DNA of 64,000 nucleotides from Saccharopolyspora rosea (GCF_025643595.1 NZ_CP102826.1:3782001-3846000), one strand, 5' to 3'. Counted from the stretch's first letter, positions 1-8,811 are shown. Notes: a model not told the origin generated them from the letters alone. Numbers and translations: made by a program.

Positions 1-34
1 CGGAGACCGTTTGATCGACTTCCGCCTCGGTCAT
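1..34 (-). CDS. Start of an unidentified protein, truncated by the window edge
   Basis: An ATG on the minus strand at 34 opens a frame (MTEAEVDQTVS) that leaves the window after 11 codons. A G-rich stretch (AGGGGGG) about seven bases upstream of the ATG is a plausible ribosome binding site. Nothing can be said about function. It lies downstream of the transporter at 472-1782 in the same direction, but 437 bases separate them, so it probably has its own promoter. Confidence 0.45.
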   Translation of the reverse strand, partial: MTEAEVDQTVS

Positions 35-471
35 GGCCAAGCCCCCCTGCGGTCAATTCGACCGAAATCGCCATGGGTTGGATTCCGCATACGCTACCGT
101 TGGCCGGAGAATTCGAGGCAGAGGAAAAAGTCCCAGGCGAAGCCGTGAAACCTTTCCGGGGAAGCCCACCGGGCCGCGCTCCCGAGCCACGGGTGAACGG
201 CTTTCGCCCAACGAAATGCGGGTACCGCGCTGCGGGCCACAATCTCGTTCCGGGGTCTGCACCACGCGGACGCACCGAAAGTCCGCGGCATGCTCGGATG
301 GCCGCATTCGAAACGCGGCGCCGCTGCGCCGTCGGGGCGCGAAACTCCGTTTCCAATTATTGTGATGCGACTTGCCAGCTCGCTGAATCCGGCGTTTACC
401 AGGACTCCGGCACGTTCCCGCTGGGCGAGGGCGTGGACGTGGTGTTCGACCCGTCCCTCCGGCGTCGCGGA
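35..471. other. Intergenic region, no gene seen
   Basis: No frame in this stretch has convincing codon use or a recognisable product. It separates the 3' end of the MHS transporter from the partial minus-strand gene at the window edge and presumably holds that gene's promoter. I see no strong palindrome or terminator hairpin. Confidence 0.5.
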
Positions 472-1782
472 TCAGGCCAGCTCGGAATCCCGGGTCTCCC
501 GCCCGGCCAGCAGCGCCAGGAAGGTGATCGCGCCGACGGCCGCGAGGTAGAACCCGACCCAGCCGAGCCCGTAGGACCCGGCCAGCCAGGTGGCGATGTA
601 GGGCGCGACGGAGGCGCCCAGCAGGCTGGCGATGTTGTACGACACCGAAGCGCCGGTGTAGCGCACCGCGGTCGGGAACAACTCCGGCAGCACCGCGCCC
701 ATCGGCCCGAAGGTCAGCCCCATCAGCCCGAGCCCGACCACGAGGAACGACAGCACCGCGATCGGCGACCCGGCGCCGAACCACGGCCCCATGAGCAGCC
801 CGAAGGCGATGATCGCCGCAGTGATCACCAGCAGCGTGGGCCGCCGCCCGTACCGGTCGGCCAGCCACCCGGCGACCGGCACGGTGAGCCCGAAGAACAC
901 GACGCCGACCAGCAGCAGCACCAGGAACTCCGAGCGCGAGTAGCCGAGCCCGGTCTCGGCGGTGCCGTAGGACAGCGAGAAGACCGTCATCAGGTAGAAC
1001 AGCACGTAGGTCGCCAACATGGTGAACGTGCCGAGCACCAGGCCCTTGAAGCCGGTGCGGAAGACGTCGAGGAAGGGCACCTTGGCGCGCTCGCCGCTTT
1101 CCAGGACCTTCGCGAACGCCGGGGTCTCGTGCAGGCTCAGCCGCACCCACAGCCCGACGATCACCAGCACCGCCGAGGCCAGGAACGGCACCCGCCAGCC
1201 CCAGGACAGGAACGTCTCGTTCGACATGGTCTCGGACAGCAGCAGGAACAGGCCGTTGGCGACGAAGAACCCGATGGGCGCGCCGAGCTGCGGGAAGGTG
1301 CCGAAGAAGGCGCGCTTGCGGGCGGGGGCGTTCTCGGTGGCCAGCAGCGCCGCGCCGCCCCACTCGCCGCCGAGCCCGAGCCCCTGCCCGAACCGGCACA
1401 ACGCCAGCAGCAGCGGCGCCACCACGCCGATCGCCGCGTACCCCGGCAGCAGTCCGATGAGGACGGTGGAGATCCCCATCGTCAGCAGCGAGGCCACCAG
1501 CGTGGACTTGCGCCCGATGCGGTCGCCGAAGTGCCCGAACAGCGCCGAGCCGACCGGCCTGGCCACGAACGCGATCGCGAAGGTCGCGAGCGACTGCAGC
1601 GTGGCGGCGGTGGCGTCCCCGGTGGGGAAGAACAGCTTGGGGAACACCAGCACGGCCGCGGTCGCGTAGACGTAGAAGTCGTAGAACTCGATCGACGTGC
1701 CGATGAGGCTGGCCACCACGACCTGGCGGGTGGAGTTGCGACTCGCCGCCTGCGAGCCGGCTGGGGCCTGTCCGACCGCCAT
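472..1782 (-). CDS. MFS transporter, metabolite:H+ symporter (MHS) family
   Basis: A 436-residue major facilitator of the MHS subfamily (ShiA/ProP/citrate-type proton symporters of the cytoplasmic membrane). The N-terminal signature of the family is clear: TSIEFYDFYVYATAA in TM1, then GHFGDRIGRKS between TM2 and TM3 and GLGLGGEWGGAALLATE in TM4, followed by about eight more hydrophobic segments. I chose the ATG at 1782 because GGGAGG sits seven bases upstream; a GTG at 1800 would add six residues. The substrate cannot be read from sequence; family members carry organic acids, shikimate, betaine or aromatic acids. It is transcribed alone on the minus strand, downstream of degraded genes. Confidence 0.88.
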   Translation of the reverse strand: MAVGQAPAGSQAASRNSTRQVVVASLIGTSIEFYDFYVYATAAVLVFPKLFFPTGDATAATLQSLATFAIAFVARPVGSALFGHFGDRIGRKSTLVASLLTMGISTVLIGLLPGYAAIGVVAPLLLALCRFGQGLGLGGEWGGAALLATENAPARKRAFFGTFPQLGAPIGFFVANGLFLLLSETMSNETFLSWGWRVPFLASAVLVIVGLWVRLSLHETPAFAKVLESGERAKVPFLDVFRTGFKGLVLGTFTMLATYVLFYLMTVFSLSYGTAETGLGYSRSEFLVLLLVGVVFFGLTVPVAGWLADRYGRRPTLLVITAAIIAFGLLMGPWFGAGSPIAVLSFLVVGLGLMGLTFGPMGAVLPELFPTAVRYTGASVSYNIASLLGASVAPYIATWLAGSYGLGWVGFYLAAVGAITFLALLAGRETRDSELA

Positions 1783-1976
1783 GGGCCGCCTCCCGTTCAC
1801 GCTTTCGGATCAATGCGGTGCGGTGGGAGCTTATCCCCGACCGACCGCCCATCGGGAACGGACTCCCACAAAATGGACGCCAGACTCGATTCCGAAACGC
1901 TGACCTGCTCCGATGCGACCAGCAGGACGACGACCAACCCGGGCGGTGGACGGGTCGGTGCGAGAAGGGGCGTGCT

Positions 1977-2002
1977 CCCCCGGCCGCTGGTGCGGCCGGG
2001 GG
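1977..2002 (-). terminator. Strong hairpin 3' of the ADH remnant
   Basis: An 11-bp perfect stem (CCCCCGGCCGC / GCGGCCGGGGG) with a TGGT loop lies 14 bases beyond the stop codon of the alcohol dehydrogenase remnant on the minus strand. There is no clear U-tract, as is usual for actinobacterial terminators. It separates the remnant/VOC unit from the MHS transporter. Confidence 0.65.
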
Positions 2003-2015
2003 ACGGGTTCCGGGT

Positions 2016-2138
2016 TCAGGGGGTGAGCAGGGTCTTGATGGCGCGGCGCTCGTCCATCGCCCGGTACCCCTCGGCGGCCTGCTCCAGCGGGAGGGTGAGG
2101 TCGAAGACCTTGCCCGGCACGAGTCGCAACAGCTCCGA
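2016..2138 (-). pseudogene. C-terminal remnant of a zinc-type alcohol dehydrogenase
   Basis: Immediately after the stop of the VOC gene, in the minus-strand frame ending at 2016, about 40 codons read ELLRLVPGKVFDLTLPLEQ, then AAEGYRAMDERRAIKTLLTP and stop. This is the characteristic C-terminus of medium-chain zinc alcohol dehydrogenases (PGKVFDLTLPL...GYRAMDERRAIK). The catalytic and nucleotide-binding domains are gone and no start codon is present, so this is a deletion remnant. The preserved stop and downstream hairpin suggest the deletion removed the 5' part of the gene and joined its tail to the VOC gene. Confidence 0.75.
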
Positions 2139-2564
2139 TCAGTGCGACTCCCCCTCACCGGAGTCCGCTGGTGGCGCGAAGAACTCAAGCGCGATGTCGT
2201 CCGGATCGCGGAACGACAGACCGGACCCGTAGTGCGCGTCGACGATGCCGCCGTGCTCGATGCCGAGCTCGTCGAGCCTCCTGGCCCACGACTTGAGCTC
2301 CGAGCGGTCCGCGCACGCGAACGCGAGGTGGTCCAAACCGGTCCGGTGCTCGTCGAACGGCCCACCCGTGCCGCCTCCCGGGTGGCTGTGCAGGCCGAAC
2401 AGCTGTCCACCGGCGAGCTCGAAGACGGTGTGGTGGAAGCCGCCGGTCGGCTCGTCCTCGTCGAGCACGGGTTCCGCGCCGAACAGGGTGCGGTACCACC
2501 GGGTGCTGCGATCGAGATCGGACACGGTGATCGCCACGTGGGCGATCGACGGGAACGCAGGCAT
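2139..2564 (-). CDS. VOC superfamily (glyoxalase/bleomycin-resistance fold) protein
   Basis: A 141-residue single-unit VOC protein beginning MPAFPSIAHVAITVSDLDRS and ending in SFRDPDDIALEFFAPP. The beta-alpha-beta-beta-beta pattern, a His near residue 9 (HVAITV), GLDHLAF and the terminal DPDDIALEFF match lyase/dioxygenase-type metal sites (His, His/Glu, Glu). GAGGAG eight bases upstream supports the ATG at 2564. Function is uncertain: such proteins may be glyoxalase-like lyases, epimerases or antibiotic-binding proteins. Its stop codon abuts the ADH remnant. Confidence 0.8.
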   Translation of the reverse strand: MPAFPSIAHVAITVSDLDRSTRWYRTLFGAEPVLDEDEPTGGFHHTVFELAGGQLFGLHSHPGGGTGGPFDEHRTGLDHLAFACADRSELKSWARRLDELGIEHGGIVDAHYGSGLSFRDPDDIALEFFAPPADSGEGESH

Positions 2565-2757
2565 GGTTCTGCTCCTCGCGCGAAGGTCCTGACCGACGTC
2601 GGCGACCGCGTCAGTGCGGCGCAGGTGCTTCGCCGCGACGGGTCCGCCCGCGCCAGCCATGTTGGAACCGCCCACTGCGCGGCGCGAGTCCGGGCTGCGA
2701 GCCGCACGTGCGCACGGGCTGGTTCGCCGTCCAGCCCGCGTCAACGCCGTCTCCGAC

Positions 2758-2988
2758 CTACTCGTCCTCGCCGTCCCGCCCGTCGCCGGTGTCGAGGATC
2801 CAGGCCGTGTGCCCGGCGGTGTGCCCCGGGAGGGACCAGGCCCGCACACCGTCGGCGATCTCGTCCCCGTCGGCGGCGGTGGTGGTGCGTTCGTCCTGAC
2901 CGGCCAGCACCGGGCCGGCCCCGGGGGCGATGCCCGCCAGTTCGCCTTTCCCGAGCACCCACCGGGCCCTGGGGAACAGCGCCGAACA
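2758..2988 (-). pseudogene. Remnant of a metallo-beta-lactamase-fold hydrolase
   Basis: The minus-strand frame ending at TAG 2758-2760 contains a short MBL-fold segment: ALFPRARWVLGKGELA, then DGDEIADGVRAWSLPGHTAGH and TAWILDTGDG before the stop. The PGHTxGH element is the metal-ligand motif that follows the central HxHxDH motif in this fold. The N-terminal HxHxDH part and the C-terminal third are absent, so only about 75 codons of a roughly 280-residue enzyme remain. It lies between the CoA-transferase genes and the VOC gene, in an area with two decayed genes. Confidence 0.5.
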
Positions 2989-3061
2989 GGGCCACAGCGG
3001 TGCGGCCGTGACCGCTGCTACCTGCCCGGCGGCGGAACCCCCGAGCGGATCCTGGTCCGGG

Positions 3062-3706
3062 TCACCTCGTCGGGACCGGTTCCCGGATCGGGGCGGCGGT
3101 CTTGTCCCGGACCTCGTTCTCGGTGACGCCGGGGGCGAGCGAGACCAGCTCCAGACCGTGCGCGGTGACGTCGAGTACCGCCAGGTCGGTGATGATGCGG
3201 TTGGCCACCCCGGCACCGGTCAGCGGTAGCGTGCACCGTTCGACGATCTTCGGTGTGCCGTCCTTGGCCACGTGATCGGTGAGCACGACGATCCGGCGGG
3301 CGCCGACGACCAGGTCCATCGCGCCGCCCATGCCCTTCACCAGAGCACCCGGGATCGTCCAGTTCGCCAGGTCGCCGGCGCTGCTGACCTGCAGCGCACC
3401 CAGGATGGCGATGTCGATGTGCCCGCCGCGCATCATCCCGAAGGACGCCGCCGAATCGAAGTAGCTGGCACCCGGGTTGACCGTGACGGTCTGCTTGCCG
3501 GCGTTGATGAGGTCGGCGTCCTCCTCGCCTTCGTAGGGGAAGGGGCCGAGGCCGAGGATGCCGTTCTCGCTCTGCAGCGTCACCTGCACGTCGTCGGGGA
3601 TGTGGTTGGCGACCAGGGTCGGGATGCCGATCCCGAGGTTGACGTAGTCGCCGTCGCGGAGCTCGGCGGCGGCGATCGCCGCCATCTCGTCACGAGTCCA
3701 GGCCAT
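3062..3706 (-). CDS. 3-oxoacid/3-oxoadipate CoA-transferase, subunit B
   Basis: The 214-residue beta subunit of a class I CoA-transferase, which moves CoA from succinyl-CoA (or another acyl-CoA) to a 3-oxoacid such as acetoacetate or 3-oxoadipate. The active-site motif [10 protein letters not shown] is present with the catalytic glutamate at residue 47, and the family motifs [10 protein letters not shown] and [15 protein letters not shown] are intact. The start at 3706 has AGGAGA upstream that overlaps the stop of the alpha-subunit gene; the gap is 8 bases, so the two are translationally coupled. Length and motifs fit both ScoB and PcaJ; without ring-cleavage genes alongside, the substrate stays open. 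Confidence 0.92.
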   Translation of the reverse strand: MAWTRDEMAAIAAAELRDGDYVNLGIGIPTLVANHIPDDVQVTLQSENGILGLGPFPYEGEEDADLINAGKQTVTVNPGASYFDSAASFGMMRGGHIDIAILGALQVSSAGDLANWTIPGALVKGMGGAMDLVVGARRIVVLTDHVAKDGTPKIVERCTLPLTGAGVANRIITDLAVLDVTAHGLELVSLAPGVTENEVRDKTAAPIREPVPTR

Positions 3707-3714
3707 GGCTTCTC

Positions 3715-4428
3715 CTAGTTGGTCGAGGCGGTGGTGCGGGGGCGCACCGTGCGCTTTTCGATGTCCTTGGTGCGCGGCGCGGCGAGCACCAGGCGGTCGA
3801 CGTAGATGCCCGGGGTCACCACCCGCTCCGGGTCCAGGTACTCCTCGCTGAGGTGCTCGGCCTCGACCACCGCCACCCGCCCGCAGGTCGCGACGACCGG
3901 GTTGAAGTTCCGCGCGCTCGCTCGGTAGGTGAGGTTGCCCGCCGGGTCCGCGGTGTGGGCGTGCACGAGCGCCACGTCGGCGACGATCGCCCGCTCCTGG
4001 ACGTAGGTCTGCCCGTCGAACTCCGCCAGCGGCTTGCCCTCGGCCACCGGGGTGCCCACGCCCGCGCGGGTGTAGAACGCCGCGATCCCCGCGCCACCGG
4101 CCCGCAGCCGCTCGGCGAGCGTCCCCTGCGGCGCGAACTCCACGGTCAGCGTTTCGTCCAGGTACTGCTGGGCGAACAGCTTGTTCTCGCCCACGTAGGA
4201 CGCGATCACCTTGGCCACCTGCTTGTTCTCCAGCAGCAGGCCGAGCCCCTTGCCGTCGACGCCCATGTTGTTGGACACCACCGTCAACCCGGTGACACCG
4301 CTGTCGCGCACGACCTCGATCAGATCGTTCGGGACACCGCACAGGCCGAAACCGCCGACGGCGATCGTCATCCCGTCTTCGAGAACGTCGGCCAGCGCCT
4401 CGCCGGCGCTGGAACGCAGCTTCGACAA
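3715..4428 (-). CDS. 3-oxoacid/3-oxoadipate CoA-transferase, subunit A
   Basis: The alpha subunit (237 residues from the proposed start) of the same heteromeric CoA-transferase. It shows the CoA-binding glycine motif [10 protein letters not shown] near the N-terminus, then [14 protein letters not shown] and the conserved block [14 protein letters not shown] favour the TTG at 4428 because AGAGGTG lies just upstream; a TTG at 4464 would add 12 residues. It is first in a two-gene operon with subunit B and is divergent from an IclR regulator, an arrangement typical of aromatic or short-chain acid catabolism controlled by a pathway intermediate. Confidence 0.92.
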   Translation of the reverse strand: MSKLRSSAGEALADVLEDGMTIAVGGFGLCGVPNDLIEVVRDSGVTGLTVVSNNMGVDGKGLGLLLENKQVAKVIASYVGENKLFAQQYLDETLTVEFAPQGTLAERLRAGGAGIAAFYTRAGVGTPVAEGKPLAEFDGQTYVQERAIVADVALVHAHTADPAGNLTYRASARNFNPVVATCGRVAVVEAEHLSEEYLDPERVVTPGIYVDRLVLAAPRTKDIEKRTVRPRTTASTN

Positions 4429-4556
4429 CTCATCACCTCTCGCTTCGGTCCACTGAACGAGCAACGGCAGTAAAGGTCGTTTCCACTTCTTTTCGCAACG
4501 GACCGGGAAAAATGGAGGGCGAACTGCTCACCGGACGACCACGATCCACCATCTGC

Positions 4557-4585
4557 GTTCACTCGGTGAACGCTAGGATGGGGCC
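4557..4585 (+). promoter_or_regulatory. IclR operator and leaderless promoter
   Basis: GTTCACTCGGTGAAC (4557-4571) is a perfect 6-bp inverted repeat with a 3-bp centre, immediately followed by a -10-like TAGGAT (4574-4579). The -10 ends seven bases before the ATG of the IclR gene at 4586, so the transcript would start at or next to the start codon. The palindrome overlaps the promoter spacer, which fits repression of the regulator by its own product. The divergent CoA-transferase promoter lies within the same 157 bases. Confidence 0.7.
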
Positions 4586-5392
4586 ATGAGCGACAGTCCG
4601 AACGCCCATCTGATCGGCCGGGTCGGCGCCGTGCTCCGGGCGCTGTCGGTCACCAACGAGGCGGGTGCGGCCACCAGCGACCTCGCCAGGACCGTCGACC
4701 TCCCCCGGCCGACCGTGCACCGCCTGCTCACCTCCCTGGCGGACGAGGGGTTCGTCGACCGCGACCGGCGCACCGGCCGGTGGTTCCTCGGGCCCGAGCT
4801 GTACCTGCTGGGCCAGACGGCAGGCACCCGCTACGACGTGACGCACCACGCCCGCGCGAGCGTGCACCGGCTCGCCGCCAAGACCGGGGAAAGCGCGTTC
4901 TTCTCGGCGCTGCGGGGCGAGGAGACGGTGTGCCTGCTCCGCGAGGACGGCGACTTCCCGATCCGGTCGTTCGTGCTCTACGAAGGGGCCCGGTTCCCGC
5001 TCGGCGTCGTCTCCGCCGGGCTGGTCATCCTCGCCTTCCTCGACGAGGCGGAGATCGACGCCTACCTCCAGCGTGCGGACCTGACCAGCCGGTGGGGCCG
5101 GGCGCACTCCCCCGAGGCGGTGCGCGCCCGCATCGCCAAGACCCGCCACGACGGCTACGCCGTCAACCCCGGCCTGGTGGTCGAAGGCAGCTGGGGCATG
5201 GCCGCCGCGGTGTTCGACCCCGCCGGGAAACCCGCGTGGGCGCTGACCCTGACCGGCATCGAAACCCGCTTCCGCCCGGAGCGCCAACCCGAACTCGGCG
5301 CCCTCCTCCTCCACGAAGCCCACACCCTGACCCGCGCACTGGACACCTCCCACCGCGCGGCGGAATCCGGCCCGGGACGACGCCGCGGTTGA
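4586..5392 (+). CDS. IclR-family transcriptional regulator
   Basis: A 268-residue regulator with an N-terminal winged helix-turn-helix (SDLARTVDLPRPTVHRLLTSLADEGFVDRD, residues about 31-60) and a C-terminal IclR effector domain (GLVVEGSWGMAAAVFDPAGKP near residues 190-210), full length for the family. It is divergent from the CoA-transferase operon, so it probably controls that operon in response to an acid substrate or intermediate. The promoter appears leaderless, with a palindrome overlapping it, suggesting autoregulation. Confidence 0.9.
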   Translation: MSDSPNAHLIGRVGAVLRALSVTNEAGAATSDLARTVDLPRPTVHRLLTSLADEGFVDRDRRTGRWFLGPELYLLGQTAGTRYDVTHHARASVHRLAAKTGESAFFSALRGEETVCLLREDGDFPIRSFVLYEGARFPLGVVSAGLVILAFLDEAEIDAYLQRADLTSRWGRAHSPEAVRARIAKTRHDGYAVNPGLVVEGSWGMAAAVFDPAGKPAWALTLTGIETRFRPERQPELGALLLHEAHTLTRALDTSHRAAESGPGRRRG

Positions 5393-5800
5393 CAACGCCC
5401 GCGAACTCCGCCGGAATCGCAGCGTCGTTTTCGCCGCCGCTGGGGGCTTTCCGGAGCGATGCGGCGCTGGGGCGGTTCACCGCCGCACGTTTCGCGTTCG
5501 AGGAGGTCGTGCCGTGCCCGGACGCCGTCGATGAGCGCGGGGAGCACCCTCGTGAGGTCTTCGGCGTCGGTGTCGGCGAATGCGCCCTGACACCGGCCTT
5601 TCCGGAGGGTGCGGGCACCGGTAGGCGCCGTCGCTGCCGTTGATCAGCCGGTTCGCGGTCCCGGTCGGCGACTTCGGCGGCTCCGTCGCGTGCGGACCGA
5701 TCTGCCCGGCGAAGGCCCGTGGCGACGCCGGCACTCGCGCAGCACGTGCCGCACCCGCTGGCGCGCCTGGCGACGTCGTGTCCCGCACAGCGGTGGACCG
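5393..5800. other. Non-coding stretch, possible decayed gene
   Basis: No intact gene is visible between the IclR gene and the promoter region of the NCS1 permease. On the minus strand around 5490-5590 a short frame reads AFADTDAEDLTRVLPALIDG, which looks like the helical C-terminus of a TetR-type regulator. It lacks any start or DNA-binding domain, so I list it only as a possible relic. Confidence 0.35.
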
Positions 5801-5810
5801 TATCAGCGCA

Positions 5811-5992
5811 TTGCGACAATCGCAACGATTTCTCCGGGATTGCGACGCGCGAGCAAGCTCCGAGATGTGTTGATCACGCTAGGGCAAGTGCTTTTACCTG
5901 CGAAAATGTCCGCCTGGCTTGACCTGTGCCGCCTTCTGCGTTCACAGTATTGCCCCATCACATGGCTGACTGTTCAGTAGAATCGCAACGAT
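5811..5992 (+). promoter_or_regulatory. Repeated TTGCGA/TCGCAA boxes upstream of the NCS1 permease
   Basis: TTGCGACAATCGCAA (5811-5825) is a perfect 6-bp inverted repeat with a 3-bp centre. A further half-site ATTGCGA occurs at 5839-5845, and TCGCAACGAT, which continues the first palindrome, recurs at 5983-5992. A TTGACC (5919-5924) between them could be a -35 element, but I see no convincing -10. The arrangement suggests a regulator controlling the permease; no regulator gene is adjacent except the IclR gene. Confidence 0.45.
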
Positions 5993-6098
5993 CGCGTCGA
6001 ACCAGCGAGAAAGGGGATCGCGGCTGCTTCGCCGACACACGGCTGATGATCGTCGCTCCCGCCGCGCTGTCACCGACACTGAAGGAGCAGCAACGAGC

Positions 6099-7565
6099 AT
6101 GCTGGCCAATCAGCAAGAGCAGGCCACCGGGGCACCGCCCGGTGAGGCCAAGGCGCTTGCCATCGAATCCCGTTCCATCGACTACGTCCCGCAAGCGGAG
6201 CGGCACGGCAAGGTGTGGCACCTGTGGCCGGTGTGGTTCGCCGGCGACGCCCACCTCGCCACCGTCGCCACCGGCGCCCTCGGCATCACGATGGGCGCGA
6301 ACCTGCTGTGGACGTCGATCGCGATCGTCCTCGGATGCGCGTTCGGCACGTTCTTCATGGCGTTCCACTCCACCCAGGGACCGCAGCTGGGCCTGCCGCA
6401 GATGATCCAGTCCCGGCCCCAGTTCGGCTATCTCGGCGCCCTGCTGGTGTGGGTCGTGGCGCTGGTGACCTACGTCGGGTACAACGCGTTCAACACGGTG
6501 CTCGCCGGCGACTCGGCGCACCTGCTCACCGGCATCAGCGCGAAACCGGCGTACGTGCTGTTCACCGTCGCGGCGCTGGCCGTCGCGATCTTCGGCTACC
6601 GGCTGATCCACAAGGCGCAGCGGATCCTGGCGTACGTGCTGATCGCGGCGCTGCTGGCGTTCAGCGTGGGCGTCGTCGTCGCGGGCCACTTCCCCGCCGG
6701 CCAGCTCGACCTCCACGGTTTCCAGTTCACCGCTTTCCTGGCGCAGTTCTTCACCGCGGCCGCGTACCAGTTGTCGTGGTCGATCTACGTCTCCGACTAC
6801 TCCCGCTACCTGCCCCGGAACGTGGGCGTGCGGCCCTCGTTCTGGTGGACCTACCTGGGTGCGCTGATCGGCGGCGCGTGGATGATGCTGCTCGGCGCGG
6901 TGGCCACCGCGCTCAACTCGCAGCTCGGCGTGCCCGAGGCGGTGCGCAACGCCGGTGACATGATCTTCCCCGGGTTCGGGGCGGTGCTGCTGGTGGTGGC
7001 GTTGCTCGGCCTGATCACGATCTCCGGCATCCAGTTCTACGGCGCGTCGCTGACCCTGCTGTCCATCGGCGACTCGATCAAGCCGATCGCCCGCAGCACG
7101 CGAGCGAAGCGGATCGCGACCCTGGTCGGCTCGGCCGTGGTCTCCACGGCGATCGCGTTCGGCGCGTCGCAGGACTTCCTGTCCCAGTTCGGTGACTTCC
7201 TGACCATCCTGCTGTACCTGTTCACCCCGTGGACCGCGATCAACCTGGTCGACTTCTACCTGGTGCGGCACACCCACTACTCGATTCGCGAGATCTTCAA
7301 CCCGCGCGGCATGTACGGCCGGTGGAACTGGCGCGGGCTCTCCGCCTACGTCATCGGGTTCGTGGCGATGATCCCCTTCATGAAGGCCGGCTCGTTCACC
7401 GGCCCCGTCGCGAACGTGCTCGGTGGCGCCGACATCTCGATGATCTCGGGCTTGATCGTCTCGGCGGTGGCCTACTGGTGGGCCTGCCGCTCGATCGACC
7501 TGGAAGCCGAGAAGCGGCGGATCACCGAGGCCGATCGCGACATCGAGACCAACGGCGTCGAATGA
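6099..7565 (+). CDS. NCS1-family nucleobase (cytosine/purine/allantoin) permease
   Basis: A 488-residue integral membrane symporter of the nucleobase:cation symporter-1 family. The usual twelve hydrophobic segments are present, with the TM1 region WPVWFAGDAHLATVATGALG and the motif QFFTAAAYQLSWSIYVSDYSRYLP, which matches the substrate-binding TM6 region. GAAGGAG lies upstream of the ATG. Likely substrates are cytosine, purines, allantoin or hydantoins. The gene is monocistronic, preceded by repeated palindromic boxes and followed by a hairpin terminator. The C-terminus ends in a charged tail. Confidence 0.9.
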   Translation: MLANQQEQATGAPPGEAKALAIESRSIDYVPQAERHGKVWHLWPVWFAGDAHLATVATGALGITMGANLLWTSIAIVLGCAFGTFFMAFHSTQGPQLGLPQMIQSRPQFGYLGALLVWVVALVTYVGYNAFNTVLAGDSAHLLTGISAKPAYVLFTVAALAVAIFGYRLIHKAQRILAYVLIAALLAFSVGVVVAGHFPAGQLDLHGFQFTAFLAQFFTAAAYQLSWSIYVSDYSRYLPRNVGVRPSFWWTYLGALIGGAWMMLLGAVATALNSQLGVPEAVRNAGDMIFPGFGAVLLVVALLGLITISGIQFYGASLTLLSIGDSIKPIARSTRAKRIATLVGSAVVSTAIAFGASQDFLSQFGDFLTILLYLFTPWTAINLVDFYLVRHTHYSIREIFNPRGMYGRWNWRGLSAYVIGFVAMIPFMKAGSFTGPVANVLGGADISMISGLIVSAVAYWWACRSIDLEAEKRRITEADRDIETNGVE

Positions 7566-7580
7566 CCCTGTCCGCGACGA

Positions 7581-7617
7581 GGGCTCCGCAGACCGCTTCC
7601 GGTGTGCGGAGCCCTTT
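7581..7617 (+). terminator. Intrinsic terminator of the NCS1 permease gene
   Basis: A perfect 10-bp stem, GGGCTCCGCA (7581-7590) with TGCGGAGCCC (7605-7614), is followed by TTT. It lies 15 bases after the permease stop codon and before the next promoter. Confidence 0.85.
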
Positions 7618-7671
7618 CCCGAGCGGTGGACGCGGGGCCGAACCCCGTCGCCCGGGACGCGACCGCGGGCA

Positions 7672-7683
7672 TACATTGCGATC
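7672..7683 (+). promoter_or_regulatory. -10 element of a leaderless promoter
   Basis: TACATT at 7672-7677 lies six bases before the ATG of the MDR gene at 7684, and no ribosome binding site is present. The mRNA would therefore begin at the start codon, a common actinobacterial arrangement. Confidence 0.55.
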
Positions 7684-8634
7684 ATGCGCGCCGTCGTGAT
7701 CGATTCCCGCGGGACCTTCCAACTGGAGCAGCGTCCGGAACCGGTCGGACCGGGGACCGTGGTGGTCCGGGTGCGGGCTGCCGGGCTCAACGCCGCCGAC
7801 TTGCAGCAGGCGCGGGGGGACTACCCGGCGCCACCGGGATGGCCGGCCGAGGTGCCCGGCCTGGAGGTCGCGGGCGAGGTCGAGCAGATCGGATCCGGTG
7901 TCGCGGAGTTCGCGCCCGGGGACCGGGTGATGGCACTGGTCGGCGGCGGCGGTCACGCCGAGCGGATCGCGGTCCCGGCCGATCTCCTGCTGCCGGTGCC
8001 GGAGGGCCTGTCGTGGCAGGAGGCCGCCGGTTTCCCGGAGGCGTTCAGCACCGCCTGGGACGCCCTGGTCGCCCAGGCCGGGGTCCGCGCCGGCGACCGG
8101 GTGCTGGTCACTGGCGCGGCGGGCGGGGTGGGCACGGCCGCGGTGCAGGTCGCCGCGGTCTCCGGAGCGCACACCGTGGCCAGCGTGCGCCGGCCCGAAC
8201 TCCACGACCGCGTGCGGGCGCTCGCCCCCGACGGCCGGGTGGACGTCGTGACTCCCGACCAGGAAGCCGCGCACGCGCCGTACGACGTGATCGTGGAACT
8301 GGTCGGCGGCGAGGAGTGCCTGCAACGGGTCGCTCTGCTCCGCAGCCGGGGCACGATCCTCGTCGTCGGAGTGCAGGCCGGCACCACGGCACCGCTGCGG
8401 ATGTTCGATCTCATGCTCGCGCGGGCCCACCTGATCGGCACCACCATCCGCGGACGCGCACCCGCCGAGAAAGCGCTGCTGGCCGCCAGCGTGCGGACGT
8501 CCGTGGTTCCCCTGCTGGCGCGGGGAATGGTACGGGTACCCGTCGACACGGCCTTCCCGTTCGAGGAGTTCGCCGACGCCTACGCCCGGCTGGCCGGGCC
8601 GGGCAAGTTCGGCAAGGTCGTCCTGCTGCCCTGA
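7684..8634 (+). CDS. Quinone oxidoreductase-like MDR family enzyme
   Basis: A 316-residue medium-chain dehydrogenase/reductase without the structural zinc loop. The N-terminal GroES-like domain reads VRVRAAGLNAADLQQARG and PGLEVAGEVEQIG; the nucleotide-binding motif is VLVTGAAGGVGTAAVQVAA, with the AxxGxxG pattern favouring NADPH. These features match the Qor/zeta-crystallin branch, enzymes that reduce quinones or enone double bonds. The last residues (GPGKFGKVVLLP) are typical of the family. It is monocistronic with an apparently leaderless promoter. Confidence 0.88.
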   Translation: MRAVVIDSRGTFQLEQRPEPVGPGTVVVRVRAAGLNAADLQQARGDYPAPPGWPAEVPGLEVAGEVEQIGSGVAEFAPGDRVMALVGGGGHAERIAVPADLLLPVPEGLSWQEAAGFPEAFSTAWDALVAQAGVRAGDRVLVTGAAGGVGTAAVQVAAVSGAHTVASVRRPELHDRVRALAPDGRVDVVTPDQEAAHAPYDVIVELVGGEECLQRVALLRSRGTILVVGVQAGTTAPLRMFDLMLARAHLIGTTIRGRAPAEKALLAASVRTSVVPLLARGMVRVPVDTAFPFEEFADAYARLAGPGKFGKVVLLP

Positions 8635-8811
8635 CGCGCTTGAGCCACCTTCGTTCCGCACGTCACTGGAAGTTCTGCATCGGCGGATCTGGTGGCGAGG
8701 TTGCCGTGTGCGCCTGGCGCGAACGGCCAGCCGCCGTAGCCGCCGAGGAAGCTGGAGCCGGCCGACTCGGCGACCAGCGGGCAACGATGCGGTGTCCACC
8801 GGTGAGCACGG

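Noticed and set aside
5490..5590. TetR C-terminal relic on the minus strand
   Set aside because: Too short and without a DNA-binding domain to call; mentioned only in the non-coding entry.
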